Part shown: positions 17,551 through 25,395 of the stretch, piece by piece
How the letters are laid out: each line of letters starts with the position of its first letter
Numbering within the stretch: the stretch's first letter is position 1
NCBI RefSeq assembly: GCF_010668395.1
Contig: NZ_WUEY01000014.1
Span: forward strand, 62,001-126,000
Direction of reading: 5' to 3'
DNA: 64,000 nt
Origin: Martinezella lusitana
GTDB taxonomy: Bacteria; Pseudomonadota; Alphaproteobacteria; Rhizobiales; Rhizobiaceae
Translations under genes and position numbers: made by a program
Notes under the pieces: generated by a model
Seen by the model: the letters and a program-made list of their open reading frames with translations, nothing else
Told to the model about the DNA's origin: nothing
Database searches by the model: none

Positions 17551-17865
17551 TTACTTGGTCTCAGGCAAGGTGGAGTGGCAGATCAGGTTGCCGGATGTAT
17601 CAAACACCTGCAATTCTGCAGCCCATTTACCAGGAGCGCCGTTGACGACAACCTTTGAGAGATCTTCTTGATGCCCTCCTTTGATCGAGAACTCGCCGCC
17701 TTGAGAGTTGGAGGACATTCCGCCTTCCGACATTGAGCGCACTCTGAACTGGTACGTACCCTCGCGGGCGGCCACTGGAATCAAGACCGCGGAAAGATGC
17801 GCCATGCCACCAGCCTCATGATATTCGATCTTGCAAATGTCCGCAGGGGGTAAGGTGGTAACCAT
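17551..17865 (-). CDS. csgH: CsgH-like curli assembly chaperone
   Basis: A 104-residue protein matching the alphaproteobacterial CsgH pattern: CKIEYHEAGGMAHLSAVLIP, then GTYQFRVRSMSEGGMSSNSQGG, FSIKGG, LSKVVVNGAPGKWAAELQV and FDTSG. CsgC/CsgH proteins have a seven-strand beta-sandwich and inhibit premature amyloid polymerisation in the periplasm. An in-frame stop (TAG) lies two codons before ATG 17865, so the N-terminus cannot be extended; oddly, no signal peptide is seen. It follows the curlin gene by 61 bases, with a strong hairpin between them. The fold assignment is by pattern only. Confidence 0.75.
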   Translation of the reverse strand: MVTTLPPADICKIEYHEAGGMAHLSAVLIPVAAREGTYQFRVRSMSEGGMSSNSQGGEFSIKGGHQEDLSKVVVNGAPGKWAAELQVFDTSGNLICHSTLPETK

Positions 17866-17889
17866 CTTCTATCAAGCTCCTGAGGTTTT

Positions 17890-17918
17890 GGAGGGTCGAT
17901 ATGGTGGATCGACCCTCC
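17890..17918 (-). promoter_or_regulatory. intercistronic stem-loop between csgA-like and csgH-like genes
   Basis: Perfect 11-bp arms ggagggtcgat (17890-17900) and atcgaccctcc (17908-17918) with a 7-base loop, in the 61-base gap between the two genes. On the transcribed strand it is not followed by a T-run. It probably stabilises the 3' end of the curlin message or limits read-through, so that fibre subunit exceeds chaperone. Confidence 0.75.
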
Positions 17919-17926
17919 CGATCCGT

Positions 17927-18286
17927 TCAGTGTTGGACTGTCACGGACGTATTGTTCTTGCCGGATTGTGTTGTTTCCGAATAGTTGCCGTGGCTGAACT
18001 GCACGGTTGCCGACAGGTTGTCCCTACCTGCCTGGGTCGTGTAGCTTTGGTTGTTCTTGCCGAACTGTGCGGTCGCCGAGATATTGTCTCGTCCGGTCTG
18101 AATCGATTGACCGTAGTTGCCCTTGCCGACCTGGCCGATGCCGGCAAAATTCCCGTGGCCGACCTGTCCGATAGCCGAGACGTTGCCGTTGCCCGACTGC
18201 GAGGTGACCGAGACGTTTCCGCCGGCGAAAGCAGCCGTTGAGACAAGCGCGAAGGCGGCGGAAAAAAGAAGGGTTCTTGTGGACAT
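17927..18286 (-). CDS. csgA: curlin-like amyloid fibre subunit (CsgA family)
   Basis: A 119-residue secreted protein. After a signal peptide (MSTRTLLFSAAFALVSTAAF-A) the whole mature chain is built of 11-residue units of the form QxGxxNxxxxx: QSGNGNVSAIG, QVGHGNFAGIG, QVGKGNYGQSI, QTGRDNISATA, QFGKNNQSYTT, QAGRDNLSATV, QFSHGNYSETT, QSGKNNTSVTV, then QH. These Gln/Asn ladders are the signature of curlin beta-solenoid amyloids. A GGAGGAG site precedes ATG 18286, and a short hairpin (18306-18321) lies in the leader. One unit has Ser for Gly (QFSHGN). The CsgH-like chaperone follows; CsgG, CsgE and CsgF are not encoded in the window. Confidence 0.9.
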   Translation of the reverse strand: MSTRTLLFSAAFALVSTAAFAGGNVSVTSQSGNGNVSAIGQVGHGNFAGIGQVGKGNYGQSIQTGRDNISATAQFGKNNQSYTTQAGRDNLSATVQFSHGNYSETTQSGKNNTSVTVQH

Positions 18287-18479
18287 ATATTTCTCCTCCA
18301 GGTTGCCGTCCTTATTGACGGTCGTCGGAGAGTAGCGTTTTCCGTACCTGCTCGCAGTTACTCAACCTCACCACGTATCTAGTCAGTTTCGAGCCATTGA
18401 ATGGACCGTCATTCACCCGTGACCATGCCAAATGTCTATTTGGGACCCCAAATCAGCCCGGCCTTCTAGTCTAAATGGA

Positions 18480-19604
18480 CTATCCAACGAAGAATGCGAG
18501 CGTCGACAAGAGAGTGAGCAGCTGTCCTTGTCTGTGAAAGCCGCTGCGCGCCATAATTGATGTTAGTTGATTGTGAACGGTGTTCTTGGCGACGCCTCGA
18601 GCCTGGGCGATTTCTGCCGGCGCTCTTCCGACGGCAAGGGCACAGGCAAGGTTCGCTTCAGCGGTCGTCAAGCCCAGCACAGAACTGACCAGGGCCGGCG
18701 TCAGCCCGTTGTGATCTCCGATCTTGTAAAAGCTCAACATGAATTTCAGCTCGCCATCGAGGTAGAGATTCACGAATGGTGTCGTGGAGAGCGATTTCAG
18801 CCCGACGAGATCGGCTTTCAGCAGCCAGCCCAAGGACTGCGCGGGATCTTTGACCCAAGCGACATGCGCGATGTCCTGGCCACTGGCCGCTTGCTCCAAA
18901 AGCCGGTCGACCTCCTTCCGCAGGGTGGGATTGCCGACGATCAGCGACCCTTCCGAGATTTTGAGAAGCGAGCCGCTTTTCTCCGTCAAACGCTCAAACG
19001 CCCGGTTGCCGTCAATAATTCTGAGGTCGCTGCGAACAATGGCGCGAGGCGTGATCGAGAGCGAGAACAGCCGGTCAAGTTGCACGGCTTTTTCCCGGTC
19101 TCTCCACATCTGCCGGTGAATGCCAACGGCGATTTGGAGATGAGGCGTTATTGCCAAAAGCAGCTGATTGGCCAGCTTCATGTCGGTTTGATCGTCGCGG
19201 CTGAAAATCAGGCCGAGATTGAAACGTCGATACCCTTCCTTGGAAATGACCGCGATAAACAATTGCCCTTCGAAGCTAAACATATCCGCCAGGCGAGACT
19301 GCCACGGCAGTCCGTCTCGCCGCACGTCAAGCATGAGGCTGCTTCCCGGGCCGAGGCTCGCAGTCATAGCGTGCACAATGTCGATAACATCCGGTTGGAC
19401 GAGCAGCGCCTTGTCCACGCACTTGCAAACGACACTGGCGCTCCGCTCGGTGCCGGAGCATAAACCCATGAAGAAAGCGCTCGTTGCGCCGGTCATCTTT
19501 CTTATTTCGACCAGAACTTCGCTCCAACCTTCAGGGTTGTTGATAACCTGATAGATCGTCTGGACGACGTAAGATTGCATTTCCTGATCGAAATCAGTCG
19601 GCAT
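18480..19604 (-). CDS. LuxR-type HTH transcriptional regulator
   Basis: A 374-residue regulator. The C-terminal 60 residues form a LuxR/NarL HTH: LGLTTAEANLACALAVGRAP, EIAQARGVAKNTVHNQLTSI, MARSGFHRQGQL. The N-terminal 300 residues are a sensor region, perhaps two PAS/GAF-like domains (a second one near ITPRAIVRSDLRIIDGNRAF), with no receiver Asp. ATG 19604 has a GGGAGGG site; a longer frame to 19652 is rejected. It lies 194 bases upstream of, and in the same direction as, the curlin gene, so control of the amyloid locus is a reasonable inference. Confidence 0.85.
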   Translation of the reverse strand: MPTDFDQEMQSYVVQTIYQVINNPEGWSEVLVEIRKMTGATSAFFMGLCSGTERSASVVCKCVDKALLVQPDVIDIVHAMTASLGPGSSLMLDVRRDGLPWQSRLADMFSFEGQLFIAVISKEGYRRFNLGLIFSRDDQTDMKLANQLLLAITPHLQIAVGIHRQMWRDREKAVQLDRLFSLSITPRAIVRSDLRIIDGNRAFERLTEKSGSLLKISEGSLIVGNPTLRKEVDRLLEQAASGQDIAHVAWVKDPAQSLGWLLKADLVGLKSLSTTPFVNLYLDGELKFMLSFYKIGDHNGLTPALVSSVLGLTTAEANLACALAVGRAPAEIAQARGVAKNTVHNQLTSIMARSGFHRQGQLLTLLSTLAFFVG

Positions 19605-19670
19605 TTTTCCCTCCCCTATCCTATTTTCGCGCAAGGTTCCGGAGCGAGCCACTCGTGGCAGGGCGGATTA

Positions 19671-19823
19671 CTATGCGAAGTTGGTGTATTTTTGGATCTG
19701 ATGGAGGGCCGACGGACAGGCTGGGGCTGAGACGCGAAAGGACGCATACCCCCTTTTTGGTGATGAGCATTTGCATGCAGCTCTGCTTGAGCCACCGCAC
19801 GTAACATATTCAAACCCGGCCAT
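19671..19823 (-). CDS. candidate small Cys-containing peptide, 50 residues
   Basis: A short open frame whose ATG (19823) is preceded by a very strong ribosome site, GGGGAGGAACAA. The peptide begins MAGFEYVTCGGSSRAACKCS, has four Cys (the first three as C-x7-C-x-C), is basic, and has no signal peptide or membrane segment. It lies immediately upstream of, and in the same direction as, the LuxR regulator gene, at the edge of the AT-rich regulatory stretch. It may be a true small protein, a leader peptide, or a chance frame; no homologue is recognised. A longer in-frame ATG exists at 19895 but has a poorer site. Confidence 0.35.
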   Translation of the reverse strand: MAGFEYVTCGGSSRAACKCSSPKRGYASFRVSAPACPSALHQIQKYTNFA

Positions 19824-20327
19824 TTGTTCCTCCCCACTGTTCATGATGATCCCCTGGAATGGATGGCAGATAAGACTGATAGAATTCGCAGCCATTGGGC
19901 GACATGCAAAATTTCATCAAGGGACACACAAATATAAAATCTTAATAATTTTCAGATTTTCTGAGTAGTCTTCGGTCAAAGGCATGATTTTTCTGGGGAA
20001 AATAATATCTATATTCAACGGTTGAATCAATAAAGAACATTTTTCAACCCATCATAACTTGAATCAATTGGTGTTACCTCTAATTGTATTTTGAATTTAT
20101 TTTAAGTATTTTTATCGATGTAAAAGTATTAATAATGTATATTATCGCGGATCTGCTTTTCCTTCGGTGATGAAACGGAGTTTGCGAAAGCCGGGAGCAA
20201 GCTTTATCGCCAGTATTGTTCTGACGAAGCAAAGGTTTTGCTGCGCGCCCGCAATGGCCGCTACCGGCTGCGAAACCGCAGAACCATGGCTGGAGACTGA
20301 CGGCTGCTGATCGCTGCCGCCCGCATC
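19824..20327. other. AT-rich intergenic region upstream of the LuxR/curli-like genes
   Basis: About 500 bases without a convincing gene. From about 19900 to 20160 it is strikingly AT-rich against the surrounding high-GC DNA, with many A/T runs. It contains the palindrome at 20023-20037. It probably holds the promoter(s) of the small peptide and regulator genes, and could be a site for a nucleoid-associated silencer. Confidence 0.6.
20023..20037. promoter_or_regulatory. 15-bp palindrome in the AT-rich region
   Basis: attcaac-g-gttgaat is a perfect inverted repeat of 7-bp arms around a single base. A related ttcaaccc occurs shortly after (near 20043). It is a candidate operator for the LuxR-type regulator or another dimeric regulator. 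Confidence 0.5.
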
Positions 20328-21623
20328 TCAGAAATGGGCCGCCAAAGAGAGACCGAGGTCATATTGGCTCGAGGTCGTCCGGCCAATTCCCGTGGCAGTC
20401 GGGCGTGGTCCCCACAGCGTGGCATCGATGCCGCCCGATACGCGCAGTTCGATCTGCTCTTGCAAGGGGAAGACAAGGCTGAGCTGGAGGCCTGCCAATC
20501 CCATCGCGCCGTTGGCATGATGGGTGCTTCCCGCCTCTTCGATGCTGCCCGCCACTGGCAGGACGATCTCCTGGCTCGTTCGCGATCGCGCCCCGAACAT
20601 AGCAACGCCGGCCGTTCCCGTCAGCTCGACACTGAAAGGAGCATGCGGCTGGAAATGTGCTTCAAAGCCGAGCATCGGGCCACCTGACTCGACGCGAAAG
20701 CTGCCGGTTTCGCTCAGGCTGATAGGCGGTATTCCGGCGCCCGCGGCGTCGTCTGCTAGATCGAAGGTCAGGCCGTTTCCGAAGTGTTCGCGACCGCTAC
20801 GGTAGGTAGCTCCCACTTTGAACGCGAGGTCGGTTTCCGAGGTCAACGGCTTCGCCAGCCAGACGGTCTGGGTATAGCCGGTGGCGTGAACGAAACTCCA
20901 TGCGTGCACTGTGCCCGGGCTAGACTCATTCACCCCTGAAAAAAGCAAGCCATTGCTGTCCGCATAGGCACCGTAAGCCGCCGCGCCCGGTATCGAGCCG
21001 TTCGTCGCAAGGGCTGTAAAAGCAGCGCCAGCGGCCGTTTGGCTGACCGCATATTGAGTAACCGAATTCGGACCTGTCGGAGAAGACGCCGATGCGAAGA
21101 TTGCCGCAGAGCTGCCCGTCCTGTCCGTGAAGCTCACATTGGCCAAGGCGGCCGCCCCGGATGTGTCGGTCAGGGCCTCGAGATCGATCTCTCCGAGACT
21201 TGGAGAGCCGACCGCGATGTTGAATGGATTGTCGGCAAGGGAGGCAGTCGAGGCGGAATGTCCCGAAAGATCGTAACGCGTTCCACTCCAGGTAAATGTG
21301 AAGGCGTCCGGCTGTTGCGATAGAGGCATGGTTGCAGAAATGCCCACTTCCGCGCCAGACGCGGTCAAGCTCTGTTGCCTGATCGACGGCGTTGCCATCG
21401 TCACTGTGGGGAACGAGAACTGCTGCCAGTCGAAATTGATCTGACCGGTTATACTCGCTGGCTCCTGGGCAACCGCCTGGCTTGCGCAAAATGCCGCGAG
21501 CATCGACAGACAAGGTAAGAAAACTGTCCATCTCAAGGTAGGAATAGGCTTATGTCCCCGCCCTTCATTCGAAGAACACAAATTCTTCGAATCGCATTCT
21601 AACATGATCGCGAGACAGGTCAT
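20328..21623 (-). CDS. predicted exported outer-membrane beta-barrel-like protein
   Basis: A 431-residue protein. A positively charged lead is followed by a signal peptide (TVFLPCLSMLAAFCASQAVA-Q, residues about 33-52); the start is uncertain and a shorter start at the seventh residue is possible. The C-terminal 170 residues alternate hydrophobic and polar positions (LAFKVGATYRSG, MLGFEAHFQPHAPFSVELTG, LQLSLVFPLQEQIELRVSGG) and end in LSLAAHF, with the C-terminal Phe typical of outer-membrane barrels. The N-terminal half is rich in Ser/Ala/Thr and may be exposed. No family was recognised. Confidence 0.65.
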   Translation of the reverse strand: MTCLAIMLECDSKNLCSSNEGRGHKPIPTLRWTVFLPCLSMLAAFCASQAVAQEPASITGQINFDWQQFSFPTVTMATPSIRQQSLTASGAEVGISATMPLSQQPDAFTFTWSGTRYDLSGHSASTASLADNPFNIAVGSPSLGEIDLEALTDTSGAAALANVSFTDRTGSSAAIFASASSPTGPNSVTQYAVSQTAAGAAFTALATNGSIPGAAAYGAYADSNGLLFSGVNESSPGTVHAWSFVHATGYTQTVWLAKPLTSETDLAFKVGATYRSGREHFGNGLTFDLADDAAGAGIPPISLSETGSFRVESGGPMLGFEAHFQPHAPFSVELTGTAGVAMFGARSRTSQEIVLPVAGSIEEAGSTHHANGAMGLAGLQLSLVFPLQEQIELRVSGGIDATLWGPRPTATGIGRTTSSQYDLGLSLAAHF

Positions 21624-22125
21624 AATATTTCCCGGCAGATAGGTTAAATCCCTGACAATTGCGGGCGCTTCCTATGGCAAGGGCTGTTTGTCGATCCTGT
21701 GATCGGTTGCTTTCATCTGTCCGGCCTATGCCGTGGCACTTGCATCGTCAGGAAGCACATCTCGACCATGCAAGCCTTGGATGATTTCCTGCCGGCGCCG
21801 AAGCTGGGGGAGGGGAGACGTCATCAGCCACAATGCATCAGCAGGTTGATCTGCCGATGATGCCGTCGTTACGGCTACACTGCGAACTCGACTGGCTTTC
21901 CGAAAAGATATCGGAACGAGCGCCATGACCGTACATGACCGCGATCCGCTCGACCTGCACAAGGTTGCAGCTATGCCAGAGACACCAAGCACTGGTTGGC
22001 ATGCCTTAAATATTCCATCCGCCTATCTGACGACGGGAGAGAAGCATGAAGTGCATCGCCAAACGTCGACAACTTCTTGCACAAACCATGTGACCATGGC
22101 AGCACATAGCGCATCTTCAAACTAC
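21624..22125. other. non-coding stretch between outer-membrane-like and GntR genes
   Basis: About 500 bases. Small frames on both strands show no family features or convincing ribosome sites. It includes the promoter of the outer-membrane-like gene near 21624-21660, where the composition turns AT-rich. Nothing else was recognised. Confidence 0.45.
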
Positions 22126-23142
22126 TCAGGCAGCCTTTGCCAGCGCCAGATAAGGTGGACAAAGATGCGACGGCAGGCTGCCAAGCCGGTCGAATATCGC
22201 GACATTCACATCGACAGACCGCTCCAAATGCGCTTCCAGCGCCGATGCTGCAAGCGCAACATCCTGATTGAGAAGCGCTTCGTAGACCTGTGCATGTTCC
22301 GATGCCATGAATGCAATATCATCCAGCTGGCGGTATTCGGCAAACGTCGAATGCGTGGCAATGAGCAACCGCTGACTGCGGCGCAAAGTATTCAACAAGA
22401 TGGTATTGGTACAGGATTGAAGCGTGTGGATATGCAGATCCGCTTCCAGCTCTTCGAGTTTGGCGGGGACCACGGCATCGCGCTCGGCCGCCTGCACTCG
22501 CCGCAAGCGCATCTGCACCTCGTTCCTTTTCAGATGCGGGAAAGCCTGGCGAAGCGCCTGCGGTTCCAGAAGGATGCGCATCTCGAAATGATATTTGAAT
22601 TCGGTCGCCGTCAGCGGCCCGGCATACCACCTGTTGTTGTTGTCCTGCTCGATGACGCCGGCGCGCTCCAGTTGCGTCAGGACCTCATGCGCAATCGTTC
22701 GGCTGACGTCGTAATGCGCCGCGAGCGCCGTTTCGTTGAGCACGAACCGACCATAGGCCAGGCAGACCGCAACCGCATGCTCGACCTCCGGATAGATCTG
22801 CTCGCGACGGTTTGCGGCCGGCGCTGCGGCATCGGCGGGAATATTCAGGCCACCGTCCGTCAGATCGATACGCAACGGCTCGCCACCGGGTACGATATAG
22901 CCGCGGCCTTGGAACGTTTCGATCAGGCCTTCCTGCAGAAGTTGGTTGAGCGCGATACCGGCCGGCACGCGGCTGACATTGAAAGCACGGCCGATATTGG
23001 CCTGGCCGAGAACAAGACCGGCACGAAGCGCGTTGCGATCGAGATGATCCCGAAGCACTGAATAGATCGTCGAATAAGCAGGCTGGGTGCGGCCGCCGGA
23101 ACCAGGTGAAACATTCCCGCTGATTGCCCCGCCCAAGCTCAT
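22126..23142 (-). CDS. GntR-family regulator with two winged-helix domains and an FCD-type effector domain
   Basis: A 338-residue regulator. The first GntR-like winged helix spans about residues 20-88 (YSTIYSVLRDHLDRNALRAG, NIGRAFNVSRVPAGIALNQL, GRGYIV). A second covers about 112-175 (YPEVEHAVAVCLAYGRFVLN, LAAHYDVSRTIAHEVLTQLE, NRWYAGPL). Residues about 180-325 form an all-helical FCD domain (YHFEMRILLEPQALRQAFPH) that usually binds a metal and a carboxylate effector. It starts one base after the esterase gene ends, so the two form an operon. The duplicated DNA-binding unit is unusual. It probably controls the divergent sugar ABC importer and/or the esterase. Confidence 0.88.
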   Translation of the reverse strand: MSLGGAISGNVSPGSGGRTQPAYSTIYSVLRDHLDRNALRAGLVLGQANIGRAFNVSRVPAGIALNQLLQEGLIETFQGRGYIVPGGEPLRIDLTDGGLNIPADAAAPAANRREQIYPEVEHAVAVCLAYGRFVLNETALAAHYDVSRTIAHEVLTQLERAGVIEQDNNNRWYAGPLTATEFKYHFEMRILLEPQALRQAFPHLKRNEVQMRLRRVQAAERDAVVPAKLEELEADLHIHTLQSCTNTILLNTLRRSQRLLIATHSTFAEYRQLDDIAFMASEHAQVYEALLNQDVALAASALEAHLERSVDVNVAIFDRLGSLPSHLCPPYLALAKAA

Positions 23143-23143
23143 T

Positions 23144-24109
23144 CTATCGTCGGCTCCAAATCTGGTTGACCCAGCTTCCTATGCGCGCGCTCAGCAAGCG
23201 CGCCTGCGGCGTGTTTCGGTCCATGTTGAAGAAGCCATGCGTAACGCCCCGCCACTCCTCGTAACAGACGTCATTGCCAGCGGCAATCAAGCGCTGCGCA
23301 TAGGCACGCCCTTCGTCACGAAGCGGGTCGTGATCGGCTGTGACGAGGAGAGCCGGCGCGAGGCCGGACAGGTCGGCTGCATGCAAAGGCGACACGCCGG
23401 GGTCATTCGGGTTCGCCCCTCCGGACAGGTAGTGCCCGACATACCAATCCATGGTCTTCTGGTCGAGGAAGAAGCCGCTCGCGAACAGTGCGCGGCTTTC
23501 ACTCCGTCCCCCGAGATCGGTCGCCGGATAGATGAGCACCTGACCCGCAAGGCTTATCTGCTTTTCACGGGCGCGAAGAGCAAGGACCGCGGATATGGTC
23601 GCGCCCGCACTGTCGCCGGCAACGATGATCCGATCCACCGACAAGCCCTTGGATGGACCGATCGCGCAAAGCCACCGAAGCGCCGCCTCCGCGTCGTCGA
23701 TAGCGGCCGGGTAGGGGGCTTCGGGAGCCTTGCGATATTCCACCGACAACACGTTTGCCGCCGCCGAACGCGCCAGTGCCCGCACGGCACCGTCATGCGT
23801 CTCGACGCTTCCCAGGACCCAGCCGCCGCCATGGAAGAAGAGAATGATATCGGCGCTGTCCCGCCAGCGGTAAAGCCGCGCCTTGATGTCGCCGGCAGCG
23901 ACCGGGATCGCCAGATCCTCGGTAGCCTGCACCTCATCGCTGTCACCCCATAGCGCGGGTATCTGTATCTCGGCTTGCCGGCGGGCCTCGGCTGCGGAGA
24001 GTTCGTGCATTGGCGCCGCCTTTTCAGCGTCCGCCGCCTCCAGCATCGATCGCAATTCCGGCAATAGCCGCGAGCGGTCCGCTGGGCGCCGCTCAGATAT
24101 GTCCACCAT
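23144..24109 (-). CDS. alpha/beta hydrolase, hormone-sensitive lipase (HSL) family esterase
   Basis: A 321-residue esterase. The oxyanion-hole motif FFHGGGWVLG is near residue 90 and the nucleophile elbow VAGDSAGAT near 160; the acid and base lie in TADHDPLRDEG and GVTHGFFNM. This is the full HSL catalytic set. ATG 24109 is chosen because GGAGGAAG lies just upstream; the in-frame extension to 24154 is rejected. It is co-directional with the GntR gene, one base away. It probably hydrolyses a short-chain ester or lactone linked to the adjacent sugar importer. Confidence 0.9.
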   Translation of the reverse strand: MVDISERRPADRSRLLPELRSMLEAADAEKAAPMHELSAAEARRQAEIQIPALWGDSDEVQATEDLAIPVAAGDIKARLYRWRDSADIILFFHGGGWVLGSVETHDGAVRALARSAAANVLSVEYRKAPEAPYPAAIDDAEAALRWLCAIGPSKGLSVDRIIVAGDSAGATISAVLALRAREKQISLAGQVLIYPATDLGGRSESRALFASGFFLDQKTMDWYVGHYLSGGANPNDPGVSPLHAADLSGLAPALLVTADHDPLRDEGRAYAQRLIAAGNDVCYEEWRGVTHGFFNMDRNTPQARLLSARIGSWVNQIWSRR

Positions 24110-24184
24110 TGATGCTTCCTCCCCGAGGCCCGCTTGTCCCTTCATGCCGGCCAATCACTAGATGCGCCGCTCCCCCGTGAAAGT

Positions 24185-24214
24185 CAATAATCGAATATTG
24201 CATGCGTTATACGC
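24185..24214. promoter_or_regulatory. palindromes in the divergent esterase/sugar-ABC promoter region
   Basis: Two small inverted repeats lie side by side: caata-N6-tattg (24185-24200) and gcgt-tat-acgc (24204-24214), between the divergent starts at 24109 and 24285. They are candidates for GntR binding. The arms are short and chance is possible. Confidence 0.4.
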
Positions 24215-24284
24215 TTGTGTTACCGATGACCGTGGCGCGGCGCGTTGAAGAGGAAGCAGCCGGCCCTTAACGGGAGGTAATTCA

Positions 24285-25319
24285 ATGACTATTCGCGTCG
24301 GGCGCGGCATGTTTGCTGCCGCTTTCGCCTGTTCGGTCGCCTTTTCGCCGGTCGCGGCATCAGCCTCGAGCAACAAGATCGCGCTGGTGCCCGGCGGCCC
24401 CCACCCGTACTTTGCCAGCTGGGAGCAGGCGGGAAATGACGCTGCAAAGGATTTCGGCATCGGCTCGGCGCAGTATAACGTTCCGGCGGAGTGGAAGCTC
24501 GAGGCTCAGACGGAGTTGCTGGAGAGCCTGGCCGCGCAGGGCGTCAACGCCTTCGGCATTTTCCCCGGTGATCCCGTCGGCATCAATTCGACGCTTTCCG
24601 AGTTCAAGGGCAGCAACATTCCCGCGGTTGCGATCGGCGGCTGTGCTCAGGATCCGACGGATGCCAATTTTTGCCTCGCAACCGACGTCTATCAGGCCGC
24701 TTATCTCGGCACGAAAGCGTTGATCACGGCAATCGGCGGCAAGGGCGCGATCGTGCATCTTGCCGGGCTGCTGATCGATCCGAATACGACGCTACGCGAA
24801 CAGGCGGTCGAAAAGGCCGTAGCGGAGACGAACGGCGCGGTGACACTGCTGCAGACGGTCGGCGATACCGACGATCAGGAGAAAGGCGACCAGAAGATCA
24901 ACGCGCTGCTCGCTTCGCAGAAGGACCAGATCAGCGGAATCATAGCGACGGCTTATATTTCTTCCGTCGTCACCGCCAAAGCCCTTCGAAATCTCGGCGA
25001 CAAACGCATCAAGATGATCGGCATTGACGATGACAAGATCGTCCTGGACGGTATCCGCGACGGTTTCGTCGCCGGGACCATCGGGCAAAATCCCTATGGT
25101 CAAGCCTATATCGGCACCTACGCTCTCGATCTTCTCGCAAGCGGCTGCACCGCCAAGCCCGACGCGCCGTGGACGAAGACACCACAGACCGCGCATTTCA
25201 TCGATTCCGGCACGGTGTTGATCTCCTCATCGAACATCGACAGCTACAAGGACGATCTGAAGGCGCTGAGTCACAAGATACAGGCGACGTTCAAGGACAC
25301 CTATCTGTCCTGCAAGTAG
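24285..25319 (+). CDS. sugar ABC importer periplasmic binding protein (ribose/RbsB type)
   Basis: A 344-residue exported protein. The signal peptide runs from MTIRVGRGMFAAAFACSVAF to ASAS. The mature part follows the Peripla_BP_4 (RbsB) pattern: KIALVPGGPHPYFASWEQAG, LLESLAAQGVNAFGIFPGDP, NIPAVAIGGC, GKGAIVHLAG, MIGIDDDKIVLDGIRDGFV and GTIGQNPYGQAYIGTYAL. Ligand-contact residues suggest a pentose, hexose or polyol. GGGAGG precedes ATG 24285. It is the first gene of a four-gene importer operon. Confidence 0.93.
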   Translation: MTIRVGRGMFAAAFACSVAFSPVAASASSNKIALVPGGPHPYFASWEQAGNDAAKDFGIGSAQYNVPAEWKLEAQTELLESLAAQGVNAFGIFPGDPVGINSTLSEFKGSNIPAVAIGGCAQDPTDANFCLATDVYQAAYLGTKALITAIGGKGAIVHLAGLLIDPNTTLREQAVEKAVAETNGAVTLLQTVGDTDDQEKGDQKINALLASQKDQISGIIATAYISSVVTAKALRNLGDKRIKMIGIDDDKIVLDGIRDGFVAGTIGQNPYGQAYIGTYALDLLASGCTAKPDAPWTKTPQTAHFIDSGTVLISSSNIDSYKDDLKALSHKIQATFKDTYLSCK

Positions 25320-25395
25320 CGGATGCCGCGTGCGCTGACCGAAAAACATGCGCACGCGACCTCCGAAGCCAAGTGTTTCAAGAACAGGCGCGAAG

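Noticed and set aside
21726..21992. An 88-residue minus-strand frame
   Set aside because: No ribosome site, no motif and a shuffled composition.
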